Positions 31,453 through 43,000 of a stretch of 64,000 bases of DNA are shown here, piece by piece (position 1 is the stretch's first letter; every line of letters begins with the position of its first letter). Source of the DNA: Owenia fusiformis (taxonomy: Eukaryota; Annelida; Polychaeta; Sabellida; Oweniidae); NCBI GenBank assembly GCA_903813345.2, contig CAIIXF020000010.1, forward strand, positions 30,312,828 through 30,376,827, written 5' to 3'. A model generated the notes under the pieces. The model saw only the letters and a program-made list of their open reading frames with translations, made no database searches and was not told the DNA's origin. Both the position numbers and the translations under genes were made by a program.

Positions 31453-32807
31453 ATGGACATGCATACTATTCCGATTAGTACTATTATTGGGACAATGGTG
31501 AAGTTTCTTTTAAAGCCGTGTAGGTTTCTTGGATGTTTTGGGGTCGTCATTTGTGCTATTTTCTGGCCAATCGCTGTCCCCATTTGTTTAGTGTGCTTTA
31601 TCATAAGTTGTGCCCACTGTTTTTTTTATCATTTAGGTTCTTTGTGCACATTCGCAATACCGTGTCCCGCTCCTATTCCGAAGTTCCCAATACAGGCACC
31701 GAGAATCCAATCACCACTGAAGAGAGACCTGATGTCCAGATGGACTGCGGACGGAAAGTCCTTTGTTTCATCTTACCAGTATTGTACTTGATCGGGATTT
31801 GGACCACAATGCTTTTAGTGTCAGAATGTTTTGGTTTTGGCTTTGAAGTGGTTATATTCACAGTAATTGGTCTCATTGTCAACGCCGGCTCCATTTTGAG
31901 ATATCTCTCGATTATGTTTCTCTTGTTCGTATATTCTTACGATTGTTTCCATAATGTCTATCTAAAATACCTCTCCCTTAACAAGCCAATCTTCAAGGAT
32001 GTGTTTGAACGAGTCAAAGATGATGTTACAGAGGTGACCAAGCTTCCAAGTCGTTTACAGGAAAATCGGGGTTTCAAATCAAAGGTCATAACTGAACAAG
32101 GAGATCATGAGGAGCCTGACAAATTATCAAGCGAACGTTCAATGCATTGGAATGTCAATGATTTAGTCCTTTTTGTAACTAAGTATGATCTGCATTATTT
32201 GCCCGTGAAATTGTTTTATGCGATCACAATGATAGAGGTTGCCGGTGCCCCCGGTTCAGTCTATAAAAGTATGCTTCACGCCTGGAGACGCTTTGGACAG
32301 ATCGTCATCTTTCTTGGCTTCCTTGTTATGGCCGTCAACATATTTGGCAGTATCTACAAGGTCGGTTCTATGAGCCAAACACTTGCTACTCTAACTGGTG
32401 GTATATTCCCTTTCATTCTTCGTAACTTCGTGTCCTCCGAAGCTAAGCCAATTGAATTGAATTCAATTACGTTCAGACGCAAAGTCGACGAAGTGATCGC
32501 ACATTACAAAGAAGATTGGCCAATATCCGATCTACCGTTCGAGATTGATGAAGATCAAAGTGGCGTTGAGTCATTGGAGAACGTTGATTTATTCATTGAA
32601 CGTCCAGAGTCAGGAACCCGAAGCAAAAAACAAATATTGATTAACATGGGCTGGAGAGATAAACCTTGCATGCGTGCTGATCAAGCAGAGGATGGTACTA
32701 GTAATACTGATCAAGCAAAGGATACTACTAGTAATACTGATCAAGCAAAGGATACTTCTAGTAATACTGACCAAGCAAAGGATACTATTCGTGAATCACA
32801 AGTTTAG
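31453..32807 (+). CDS. Multi-pass membrane protein, unknown family, apparent frameshift
   Basis: Two overlapping frames seem to be one gene. From ATG 31453 a hydrophobic N-terminus (FLGCFGVVICAIFWPIAVPI, then CLVCFIISC) runs to a T8 tract at 31620-31627. After it the other frame continues through several membrane segments (VLCFILPVLYLIGIWTTMLL, VVIFTVIGLIVNAGS, FLLFVYSY, FGQIVIFLGFLVMAVNIFGS, LATLTGGIFPFILRNF) to TAG 32807. One extra T in the tract would join them; the second frame alone is open from 31533 (424 codons) but starts poorly. An intron ending ATCATTTAG at 31637 is an alternative. The C-terminus has four 10-residue repeats of the type TDQAKDTTSN. I do not recognise the family. Confidence 0.65.
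32676..32795 (+). repeat. In-frame 30-bp coding repeat
   Basis: Four copies of a 30-bp unit (ACTGATCAAGCAAAGGATAC...) encode the acidic 10-residue repeats at the membrane protein's C-terminus. Being a multiple of three, it preserves the frame. Confidence 0.85.
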
Positions 32808-34330
32808 AATATTGACTAGCCTTGCCTACAAGTCAGTCCCTTTTACTTATCGGTAATAATTCAAGATCAGTTAAGTAAAAAAATACCGACTTGGGGAAGG
32901 CTAAATATGGACATTCCCCATAAATTGTAACCCCTCTTTATTGACCATTTCAAGTGCCCATTAGGTAGATATATGATGCCATATTTTACAGGCAGTCAAT
33001 GTGTGTGAACAAAATTCTTAATGTTTTGAAATTGATTTTGACAACCATATAGACTACAGTCGCAGCTAGTATGATTTCACATTGAAATATGAAATGTAAA
33101 ATCTCAAACTGAATGAAAGAATAATACATTTCATTCAAATTATTATCAAAAGTTACTACTCAAACCTGTTATTTTGACATGTAAATATTCTATCCTGAAG
33201 TGGCTATCCTAATCTCTTTCACGCCCAGTGATCGTACAAAATGGATGGAAGGGGAGGGGGGGGGGGATTAGGCGATTTCTGCAAGGAAACTCCACAAATT
33301 TGGAGGATTTATTTTTTCAAGAGAAAATTTACAACTGAATTGCCAAATGAATAGGCGCAGTGCATGGCAAAATATGTTAGGTCATCTAATATTTTTTTTG
33401 AACTGATACCCTTCTAAGATATGAGATCTATTAAAAAAGGCACATCATCACCAACGTGCAAAAGTCAATCTTTTTGCTAGTAATCGGGCAACAATGTAAA
33501 AATAGGTATAAGGGAAGTTATTATCACAATACTAATGACTAAAATGATTGAAATTACGATGTAAAGATAAAACTTCTACGAAATATTTTCTAGATTTCTT
33601 TGAAAAACTAAGAAATATACATTTTTAATCTGCTGATATACTCTCTTATGCGTATCTAGTGCCGACCCTGTCAATATCCCAGATGCGAGTAGAAATAATC
33701 TTGATTTACGTCATTAACAATTCACAATTCAGTCAAACTGATGTCATATTTGGAATCTACATGTAAAATTACATTTAGAAATGTGGTTTTGAAAAGAGTT
33801 GATCAACTTTGAAAATTTAATTTTGTTTGAAAATCTGACTTTTAGGTCGGGGAGATTCCCCATAGACCCAATGTTGTAAAACCACAAAAAGTGAAATATA
33901 TTTTCTTGTGTTGGGTAGATAATATTTTCTTTTACTGGACATATTTAGATTTGTAAAACTATCAGATACATGAAGGTAATATGAAAAGTGAACCACTAAA
34001 ACTGATGCATATTCAAGTTTAAGGGAATTTTGTAATACCCCGCCATGTTAATTCCCCCGAATCAGCCAACTGGTGGCGAATCTGGTAACTACCTACTCGC
34101 ATCTGAGAAATTCATGTTGAACAAAAGTAGTATATATGAATAGCTAAATAAGAATTGTAATTGTTGGACATTTTCAAGCCAAAATTTTCCTAAATCGAAC
34201 ATGAAATTGTCTGGCCAATTGCGTTGTTTTTTTTAACATAAAAGTTTCAAATTATCAAAAGACAAGGCACAGAGTGAACAATATTGTACCTAAACATAGG
34301 AGTATGGGCTTGTTGACCCAGAAAGCAAGA
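32808..34330. other. Intergenic, no gene seen
   Basis: AT-rich sequence with a G tract at 33250-33266 and no convincing open frame or RNA gene. Confidence 0.35.
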
Positions 34331-34336
34331 CAGCCA

Positions 34337-34626
34337 CTAGTTCAACAAGTTAAACCTAGTCTGGGCCTTTTTTCTTATCTGACATATCTTGTGGCCCGCC
34401 CTAGGTTTAACGTCCGTGCCTATTCGGCTCTTGATGCAAAAAATTCAATGGTGGTCTATCATGTCTATGGCAGCGCATTGAATTTTATGCGCGTTTAATA
34501 ATAACTGATAGTGAAAATTTGCAACAAATAAAAGCATAGCACGGAAGTTAAACCCAATCACGGCAACAAGAACATTCAGATTAATAAATGAAAGCCATGG
34601 TATTGGGTTTAACTTGTTGAACTAGA
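34337..34626. mobile_element. Small inverted-repeat element
   Basis: CTAGTTCAACAAGTTAAACC near 34337 is repeated inverted at 34605-34626. It is about 290 bp with no coding. A near-direct repeat of about 60 bp follows (AACTTCTTACCATGTAACAT at about 34645 and 34779), probably an unrelated dispersed repeat. Confidence 0.55.
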
Positions 34627-35186
34627 TAGCCACCAGAAAGTAACTTCTTACCATGTAACATGTGTAAAAATTTGAAGTAAATCCGTTAAGTGGTTTTACA
34701 TGTTTTACTGGAATCGTGCTGACAAGATTTATCGAAGGAATTCCAAGATGGCCACCGAAAAGTTAATCAGCTTAGAACTTCTTACCATGTAACATGTATG
34801 AAAATTTGAACTAAATCCATGAAGTGGTTTTCCTGAAATCATGAATGACAACAAAGGTAAGACGCCATCATGCCACCCGCCGCCAAGCTGACGGCTATAT
34901 TGTACCTTTTTATAGGTACGATAATTCACATATAAAAACAAACTCATTTTTAAACTAATCTTCTTTATATTATATATATATGGCACTGGTTTCTTACATC
35001 TACAAGCATTTGAAAATATAGCTTTAATATCTTAGATACACAGTATCTAATATTCCTAAACAAGGCACTAACATCCAAAATGTCACTACCTGCCATTTGT
35101 TACAGATGCTGACCGACGAATGCTGTTACTGATGTCAAACACCAACTGCTGAATGCCAGCCACAAAAAAGTTTGAGACTATAACTA

Positions 35187-36753
35187 CAGGGTGGGCCAAA
35201 AAAAACCACCCCCCTAGCCGTTACTCCTGATAAATATTTATTTTCTAACATGTACACCAACAATGATATATCATTTTAAGGATAATTCAATTTGCAACAA
35301 AATGATATATAATAGAACAATTTTCAACAACCCTGGCTCGAGATATTACCATTTATGTGACATGGGGGTCAAAAAACACCTTTTCAATTTTCATCGATTT
35401 TGCGAACAATAGCCTATTTCTACCAAAATTTACTGTTCAGTTAAAAATTGCAACATTGTCATCAGTCTTTCATAATTGGCTATTATATATTGTTTTCATT
35501 CAGGTTTTGAACCATTCATGCTCAATAAACATGTGTATGCTTATAAAACAAATTAATTTCTTCTTAAATCTGTCCAAATATGACTCAATAGACCCACCCC
35601 CGGACCAATCCTCTGATTGGATTATTCGCTAAAGAACCGAAAGCCATTCGTATAATTGATGGATCTCTGTGGAAGTACCATCGAACTCGTAATTATTCAT
35701 TCTTTCAGTTTGTCTACATCCCTGATAGGCTAGTGCTCTTCATAGACCAACTGTTCTAAATGCCCCAAGAACTATACATGTAATCAACAGGATAGACTCT
35801 ATATATCAGTAAGCAAGAATAGAGACATTTGCGATAAAAGGCTACTCAAATCGAGATGACATTTTTCTGAAAGGGTAGTGGTGTCCACTCGGTGTTTCCC
35901 AAAAAGGAAAGACCGTATAGGCCCTGTTTTTGTTGAACCAGGAGCAAAAATATACTCTGAATGTTAATGACATGAGGTGTTAAAAAGGACTCCTTAAGGA
36001 TATAAAAAACATGTGATAGAAATTTAATTTCTGATAGGAAAGTGCTTCATCACACAGGTTCATTGCTACCCTGGAGTTTTTGGAGATTCGAAATGAAACC
36101 ATCTCTAGCCCGGACAAATGGCTTACTGGCAGTCCAGATGCCAATAATGTTGATTACCACACCTGGGGGTATCTAGAACAGTTAGTATTTAAAGATACCC
36201 AGCCTATCAGGGATGTAGAGGAACTAAAAGAAAGAATAACTAGCAGTTGAATGGTACTTCCGCATACATCCATCAATTATGCCATCAACCAATGGCTTCC
36301 GCGTCATAAGCGAATAATCTGATCAGAGGATGGGTCCGGGGGGTGGGTCTATTGGGCCATTTTTGAACAGACTGAAGTAGAAATTAATTTGTTTTATAAG
36401 CATACACATGTTTATTGAGCATGCATGGTTCAAAAACTGAATGAAAACAATATATAATATCCAATTATGAAAGACTCATGACAATGTTGCAATTTTTAAC
36501 TGACCAGCAAAATTTGGTAGAATTTGGCTTTTGTTCGCAAAATTGATGAAAATTGAAAAGGTGTTTTTTGACCCCCATGTCACATAATTAGTTATATTTC
36601 TATATGGGGTTGTTGAAAATAGTGCTATTATATATCATTTTGTTGCAAATTAAATTATCTTTAAAATGATATATCATTGTTGGTGTACATGTTAAAAAAT
36701 AAATATTTATCAGGAGTAATGGCTAGGGGGGTGGTTTTTTTTGGCCCACCCTG
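35187..36753 (+). mobile_element. Mariner-type fold-back element with ~600-bp arms
   Basis: Ends CAGGGTGGGCCAAAAAAAAC, inverted, flanked by TA (35185-35186, 36754-36755). Pairing extends inward for about 600 bp (35187-35790 with about 36160-36753). The arms include the 3' part of the transposase gene, so a transposase C-terminus is present in both orientations. Total 1,567 bp. Confidence 0.85.
35865..36252 (+). pseudogene. Mariner-type transposase remnant
   Basis: Plus-strand reading gives PVFVEPGAKIYSE, later FLEIRNETISSPDKWLTG, then SPDANNVDYHTWGYLEQ and QPIRDVEELKERI before a stop. This matches the catalytic core and third-acid region of Tc1/mariner transposases, with several stops and frameshifts. 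The inverted left arm carries a second, more decayed copy of PIRDV.KLKE. Confidence 0.8.
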
Positions 36754-36790
36754 TATATGTCATGACTTTTGATGGTGACATAGTAAAGCT

Positions 36791-38640
36791 ATTTATAAGA
36801 TCCTCGAATATATTGAGCAGTACCATCCAAAGTGGACACTGGACACTCATTAGCAAAATCTAAGGTGTTCCACTTTTAAAATAGATAGGTTTTACTGTTT
36901 TGTCATTTTTTATTAAATTTATCATTAAAATTCGAAGAATTGGACGGAATAATACTTATAAATATTTTAATTTAAAAAAATCATTACACTGGATTCCCCT
37001 CCAAAGGTTTAGCAACATTGACCATCCTTTTTATTTTTTTATCAACTAGTTATGTTGTTATTTTTACCTCAATTATAGCAGGTCAGAAATATGTGACTAG
37101 TGTTTTATTGTAAAAGAATTAATCAGATGTATGTAGAAATTGTAAGCAACAGGCATGTAGAATTAACCAAGCAAAGATCCACAATATGTAATCAACTGTT
37201 GAAGTTATTTACTTAAATGGGAAAAATGTTCAAACTTTCCTGGTGACCACATTTACAGTACAGAAAAATGAATGCATTATTACATGTATTGTAAAAAGCT
37301 TCAGTTTTCATCAAACAAAGTATGCACTTTGGGTATTTTTGGAATGATTAGAGTAAAAAAAATCATAAATTAAAACAATTTTTGTCAAGGTTGTTCACTA
37401 GATCTGATACTACATTTAACTTTAATTTTAAATATAAACATATTTAGCATGTAGTTAATTTGAGTGGTTGATGCTGCCAAATTTTTGAGGGGGTGTGTAA
37501 CATTAACAAATGTATACATATACTGGACGGATGTGTTGTTCTTCTATAAAAATATATACATTGTAGTTTAATGCTGTATAAATAGCAGCAGTACATATGG
37601 CAAAATGCTCACACTAAATAGCAAAACATGAATATAACTAATAATAAAAAGCATTTAATGTGAATAAATAGCAAATTAAATAGAAAAAATACCATATCCA
37701 CTATGGTAGAATAAGAATTAAAATGAATACCTGAATATTGGAATGTATTGAAATGATATCATACACTTGGTTAGATACCTAAATAACAGCATGAAGTAAC
37801 TTGACATAATTTATGATTTTGTTATATGGCTATTTTGTTCGATTTCGTGCATTTTCACATTTAAGTCAACTGCACTGTTAATTTTCATTTTTCTTGTACT
37901 GTTGTAAATAACTGGGAATAAATCTTAAATTTTGGTGAAAATGTAAATTGGCAAAAGCTTCAAATTCACAAATTCACCAAAAAAAAACGCTAGCAAATTC
38001 ACCCAAATTACAGTATTCATGTGTAGTATAGATTCTCATGTGTTTCAACATATAAACTATGATTATGCAGAAATATAAATAAATATCAAAGCAGATTCTA
38101 CAAAGCCCATTCACCTCAAATATTGAACTGACCATGTTAAGGCTGACCAAAAAGAATAAAAATTGGGCAAAACTATAACTTGCATCATTGGAACATGTTA
38201 AAAAATGCCTTTCTTAGTCAACCTTAATTTCGAAATCTAAGACTTTCAAAGGGACCAAGTGGTCTATACCAGATACAAGAATTCCATTGTTCTCTTATTA
38301 TGGCATCATTATATCAATGGTTACAACAATTGATCTAGATATTCTTGTTTTAATTATTAAATTTATGTTAATCTAGGTCAGTACTAATATTTAGACTATT
38401 AGCTCAATCTACCCATCAACAAAATGTTAAGGATATCCAAGGTATTATGTTTTTAGACATAGTAGTCCTCAAACCTTTCCCAAATGATCAACATTTGCAG
38501 AATATAAATTAACATGGCCTATGTAAGGGACCCCATTGAAATATTAACATTTGTGAAAAACATAATCTTTATGAGGGGGTTGGAATAAATGTCAATTTTG
38601 TCTTTAGGAAATTTTGATTTTCTATCTGACAGTGTTAGAA
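36791..38640. other. Intergenic, no gene seen
   Basis: Very AT-rich. No open frame over 60 codons was offered or noticed, and no inverted-repeat element was recognised. Confidence 0.35.
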
Positions 38641-38653
38641 AATCATTTAAATA

Positions 38654-38926
38654 CAGAGTGGCTCAATAAAAATGTTACAAGTATAAGAAGAGATTTCACA
38701 TGAGTCAACGAAATCTGTCCTGTGCCAGTCAACCAATGGAAGGATCTTAAATCTCCTGATGTCAAATTAATCAAATCTCCTGATGTCAAATTAATCAAAT
38801 CTACTGATGTCAAATTAATCGTGAGAGCTTGTTCTTAAAGGACTCAACTATACTTAAGGGTAAATGCCAAAATTATCAAAGATATTGACCATTTTGTACC
38901 TGTTACATTTTTATTGAGCCACTCTG
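38654..38926. mobile_element. 273-bp TA-flanked MITE
   Basis: CAGAGTGGCTCAATAAAAAT at the left end is inverted at the right end (38899-38926), flanked by TA (38652-38653, 38927-38928). The interior has three tandem copies of AATCTCCTGATGTCAAATTA (about 38750-38821). Mariner-type, non-coding. Confidence 0.85.
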
Positions 38927-38988
38927 TATGTTGGGGAGGTTAAAAAAATTATGTTCTTCACAATTGCTGCTGATATTTGAAAACTGTT

Positions 38989-39806
38989 CCTAACCCTACT
39001 ATCACACCAAACTAGTTCTCACTACGTTCTCGAAAACGGGCTTCAACTGTGTACGAACGGACTGGATGTACTAAGAACCGTTTAGGATCTATTTACAAAC
39101 TTCATCGAACGTACTCGAACGGGTAGGTCCTCTAGAACTTAGACAATGCTCAAAATGTTCTCGTGGTCGTCACGTTCTACAATTAGAACGAGTGACAACG
39201 TACTAACGACGAGTTGGACGTACTACGAACGGAACCATCGTACTTCAATCCTACTAGGGACGTTTTAACAACAAGTTGAACTGTCTGAGGAGGTGTTGAG
39301 AACGAGGTAGAACTCATTGCAAACGGGTTTAAACTGATTAAGAACGTATTTAACACTGCTAATGAACGAGTTAGCAAAAATATAGCTATCACACCAAACA
39401 AGTTGCCACTGCGTTCTTCAAAACTGGTTCTAAACTATGTGCGAACGGAATGAACGTAGCTGCAACTTTCTAAGGTCTATTTACGAACTTTATGAACGTT
39501 CTCAGACGGGAATGTGATTTTAGAATTTTGAATCGATTCAAAATTCGATTGCGACCATACCGTTCTGTTATCAGGTCATGATGACCTTCTAGACTAAGGG
39601 ACGCGTTCTACGGCGTTGCACACCGACCTGGTGCGACCTGAACGAACTGCGAACGAGATGGACGTATTGAAGACTGTTTAAGAACGAAGAAGCTAATTAT
39701 TTCAGACATATTTCCCGACCACAGCCAGACTGAGCCCGTTTTACGACGTTTTCGTAGGACTGGCAAGAACGGGTAAGAACGAGTTTGGTGTGATAGGGGG
39801 GTTAGG
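38989..39806. mobile_element. Inverted-repeat element dense in GAACG motifs
   Basis: The ends CCTAACCC..CTATCACACCAAACT and AGTTTGGTGTGATAG..GGTTAGGG are inverted copies. The terminal motif recurs inside at 39386 (TATCACACCAAACAAGTTGC), so the element looks like two joined halves. GAACG or CGTTC occurs dozens of times across 800 bp, and the GC content is clearly above the surroundings. No coding frame. Subterminal motif density like this is usual where a transposase binds. Confidence 0.7.
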
Positions 39807-39919
39807 GAAACAGCATAGGGCCAGGAATATGTATAAAAGATTCGAGTCCTAGTCCCCTAAGAAACTACACAGGGACTTAGTTATCCATATTCCTGGGCCT
39901 ATTGAAAACAGAGTGTCTT

Positions 39920-40099
39920 TTAGTTGATCTCCCAAGACATGCCCTTTCCTTTAGCTGCTGTCTTTGTTGGCCCAACCTTTATCTGGTCAGCTCGACTTTT
40001 TGCAGATTTGGGGGGTGCAACACCTCTCCTGATCCCAGTCTTGCCTGGACCTGCATCAAGGGCAGGACGTGCCCTGGCACGCTTTGCTTCCTCCTTTTG
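39920..40099 (-). CDS. FAM221A-like exon 8 (terminal)
   Basis: Acceptor TTACTTCCAG, stop TAA 39920-39922. Encodes QKEEAKRARARPALDAGPGK, then a Lys/Ala/Gly-rich tail. Phase 0 joins it to exon 7. Assignment to this gene rests on phase, strand and the absence of another exon between; the distance is 7.5 kb. Confidence 0.78.
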   Translation of the reverse strand, partial: QKEEAKRARARPALDAGPGKTGIRRGVAPPKSAKSRADQIKVGPTKTAAKGKGMSWEIN

Positions 40100-43000
40100 C
40101 TGGAAGTAAATCAGGAGATTGTTAAAAACACTGGATGGAAGACGACCAGGAGATTATTCAAGAAACTGGAAGAAAACCAGGGGATTATTTAAGAAAGTGA
40201 AAGTAGAACAGGAGATTATTTAAGAAACTGGAAGAAGACCAAGAGATTATTAAACAGTCAATATGGTACAACGAAAATGGGACTTCTGCGCATGTTAAAA
40301 TTTTTCGTCAAAACTCAACTTTTGTTCAAGTTGATACGATCATAAAAGACTTTATCTATACGGAAAATCTTAGATCCAAACATAGTAGAATACGCCGTCA
40401 GTCCGCATTGATTTTTTGAAGTGAGTTTCAAAGATCGTCAGATTTCTCCGACTGATATCGGGTTATCTCAAACTGGCTCATTTATAAATACGAATTTCTT
40501 TACCGTTGTAAGGCGCATGCGCAAAATTGATTTATAAACCTTATTGGTTGATGTTTTTTCTCCTGCGCATGCGTGAAGTCTGATGAACACTTATGACGAA
40601 GACCGGAGCAAACATTACTAGCTCTCGAACGAAATTCCAAGATTCAGGTCATTTCGCCGTGTTTGCTAAGTGTGTATACGTGAATGACAAGCTGTTTTGA
40701 GTAGATCGGGTGCCTGTTTTAGACACAACATTGATTAAGCTTGACATTGATGTGCACATTGGCACTTTTGAGCATGTTAATACAAGTTTTTAGCACGAGA
40801 CGGGTTTTCAAAAAATCTGTTATCTGATTCACTCGATTATCGTATGGATATGTATTTCTGCTGACATTTCAACACCACATCACATAGAATTACGATGCAG
40901 AATGATAATAAAACACAAAACAACTACTAAATTCCACTTGTTATTTCACAGGAGGTAAAAATGCAAACTGCCTAGATTCCTTGTAAGGGTCGTCAGACAT
41001 CGGATTGGCCGCCATATTTGAAATGAAAATATCACTAAATAGAGGTCTGCGCATGCCTCAACACACTGCGTAAAATATGGGATTCCAACTCTTGACACGT
41101 CTAGAAACTGGTCTTTACACGCCGGGTTTCTAGACGTGCCAATTATTTACACCTCTTGACACGCGATGAATTCAACTCTTTACACCTCTTTGCACTTCTT
41201 GGCACACGCAGTGCAAAGACGTGTAAAGACCATGTCAAAAAGTCTTTACACGCCCTGTGACAATTAATGGAATCTCTTGACACGCTCTTGGCACACTGAA
41301 CAACATAATTATGTGTAAACAACTAACCTAATTACCAATAGCAATACATACAGTATTTTAACGATTGCAAGTATTTTCTCTGATACTTTTAATTGATATA
41401 TTTTTTAATCATTCTTTCGCAGACTGTTTGGAACAAGTACATGTAGCAAATATTAAACAGACTGTTTTGTATGTACGCTGACACATTGACTTATTTAAAC
41501 ATTTTGGCAATTTCATGCCGCCTTTTGAAAATATAAATCAGTTACAGGCAATGCTAATCGACGCATTGATCCTAAGTGAAGGAAATACATATCATGATAA
41601 GAAAAAGAAAGGCATTTCAAGGATAAAACGTGCAATAAACTTTGAAAACACTGATACATCAGGCCTATTTATATATTTATTTTGTATTAGCTTAATATAA
41701 AGATAACCTTACTTTTCGATGAGTATTTGGATTTCGGAGTAATTTGTTTCAAGTTAAGTCAATACAAATTATCGCCGACTTAACTTGTGACCATACATAT
41801 GATAAATGAGGGGCATTTTAATACACAATTGGGCAAAACAAGCATAATAATTCAATCGAATGTTCCATTCTCTCTGCTGTTCCCAGCCTATCCATAAACA
41901 GACAGGTACAAGTTCCCATAGTTTTCGCAACATCTAATTCTATGATCAATTGCTAGACACAGCAAATATACTAATTAATTGTCTGATTGTGATTCGGGAA
42001 CGTAGGGTTTTTACATAAACAGGATACTTGGCTGTACATAGCCTGATAACACTGGATTGACCCCCCCCCCCAATCGACGCCTAGGCGCTGCTTATGTTTT
42101 AATAAGAAACATTCCCTTGTAAAGAATTATCGGGATATGAATTGATACAAGGTCAAGTATTCTGCCCCTTTTGTGTGATAAAAATATGTATTTAATTGGT
42201 GCTTTAACTTTTTGAACAAAGAAATGAAATAATCGCACTGAATGTCTCAACATAAATCAGTGATGTTTAATTAATAAATGACACTATTATGCCAGTCTAC
42301 GCACTTCATGGACATGGACGGGGGGGGGGGGGGGTGTGAGTTACCCATTCTAAAATGGTTAAATTTAGTATTAAAGAGTAATCAATAGGTCGTGAACTCC
42401 GATTGATAACCAACTGTAGCATAGTGCTTAATTTGTTTGACTATTGATATTAAAAAGGAGTGAATTTATGATATTCATAGAGGTACATTGTATTGGTATT
42501 AATATAATAATGATATTGGGGACCATAAACCACTTTGTTTCGCAAGTAGCTTTAGGATCGCGGTTTTATCTTCACATGTTGCCCTTTGTGCAATTCGAAA
42601 ATGAAATATTTTAATCTATAATTTATATATCATTTGCAAAATAAATGTAATTAAGAGACATGGGGGAGGGGGGGGGGGGGGTTAACGGCCAGAATTTGGA
42701 ATGAATTTGGGAATTTCAAGGATTGATTCACTTAATGTTGTTCACTGGAGTCGATACACACACCTGCATAACAATCGGAGACAAAACTGACTTAATCTGA
42801 TATGATAACAAAAGATTAATAACTTAGTCTATGTTTTTGTTTTTATAATTGCGAAAGTGTACCAAAACCACCTTGATTACAGAAGATATCGTCTAGGCTT
42901 TCAGATTTAATGAATAGATTTTTTGCCCTAGTCTCATTTAATAAAACAGGCTATTTGCGTATTTAATTAATATTTGTGACAAAATATTTCAGTTAGACTC

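Larger units (their letters stand above)
35056..36790. repeat. Dispersed 165-bp repeat, split by a mariner-type element
   Basis: The left part (35056-35186: GCACTAACATCCAAAATGTC..TGCCATTTGTTACAGATGCT..AAAAAAGTTTGAGACTATAAC) and right part (36754-36790: TATGTCATGACTTTTGATGG..GACATA) together match intact copies at 51272-51412, 52258-52432 and 56588-56756. The insertion point is a TA. Confidence 0.7.
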
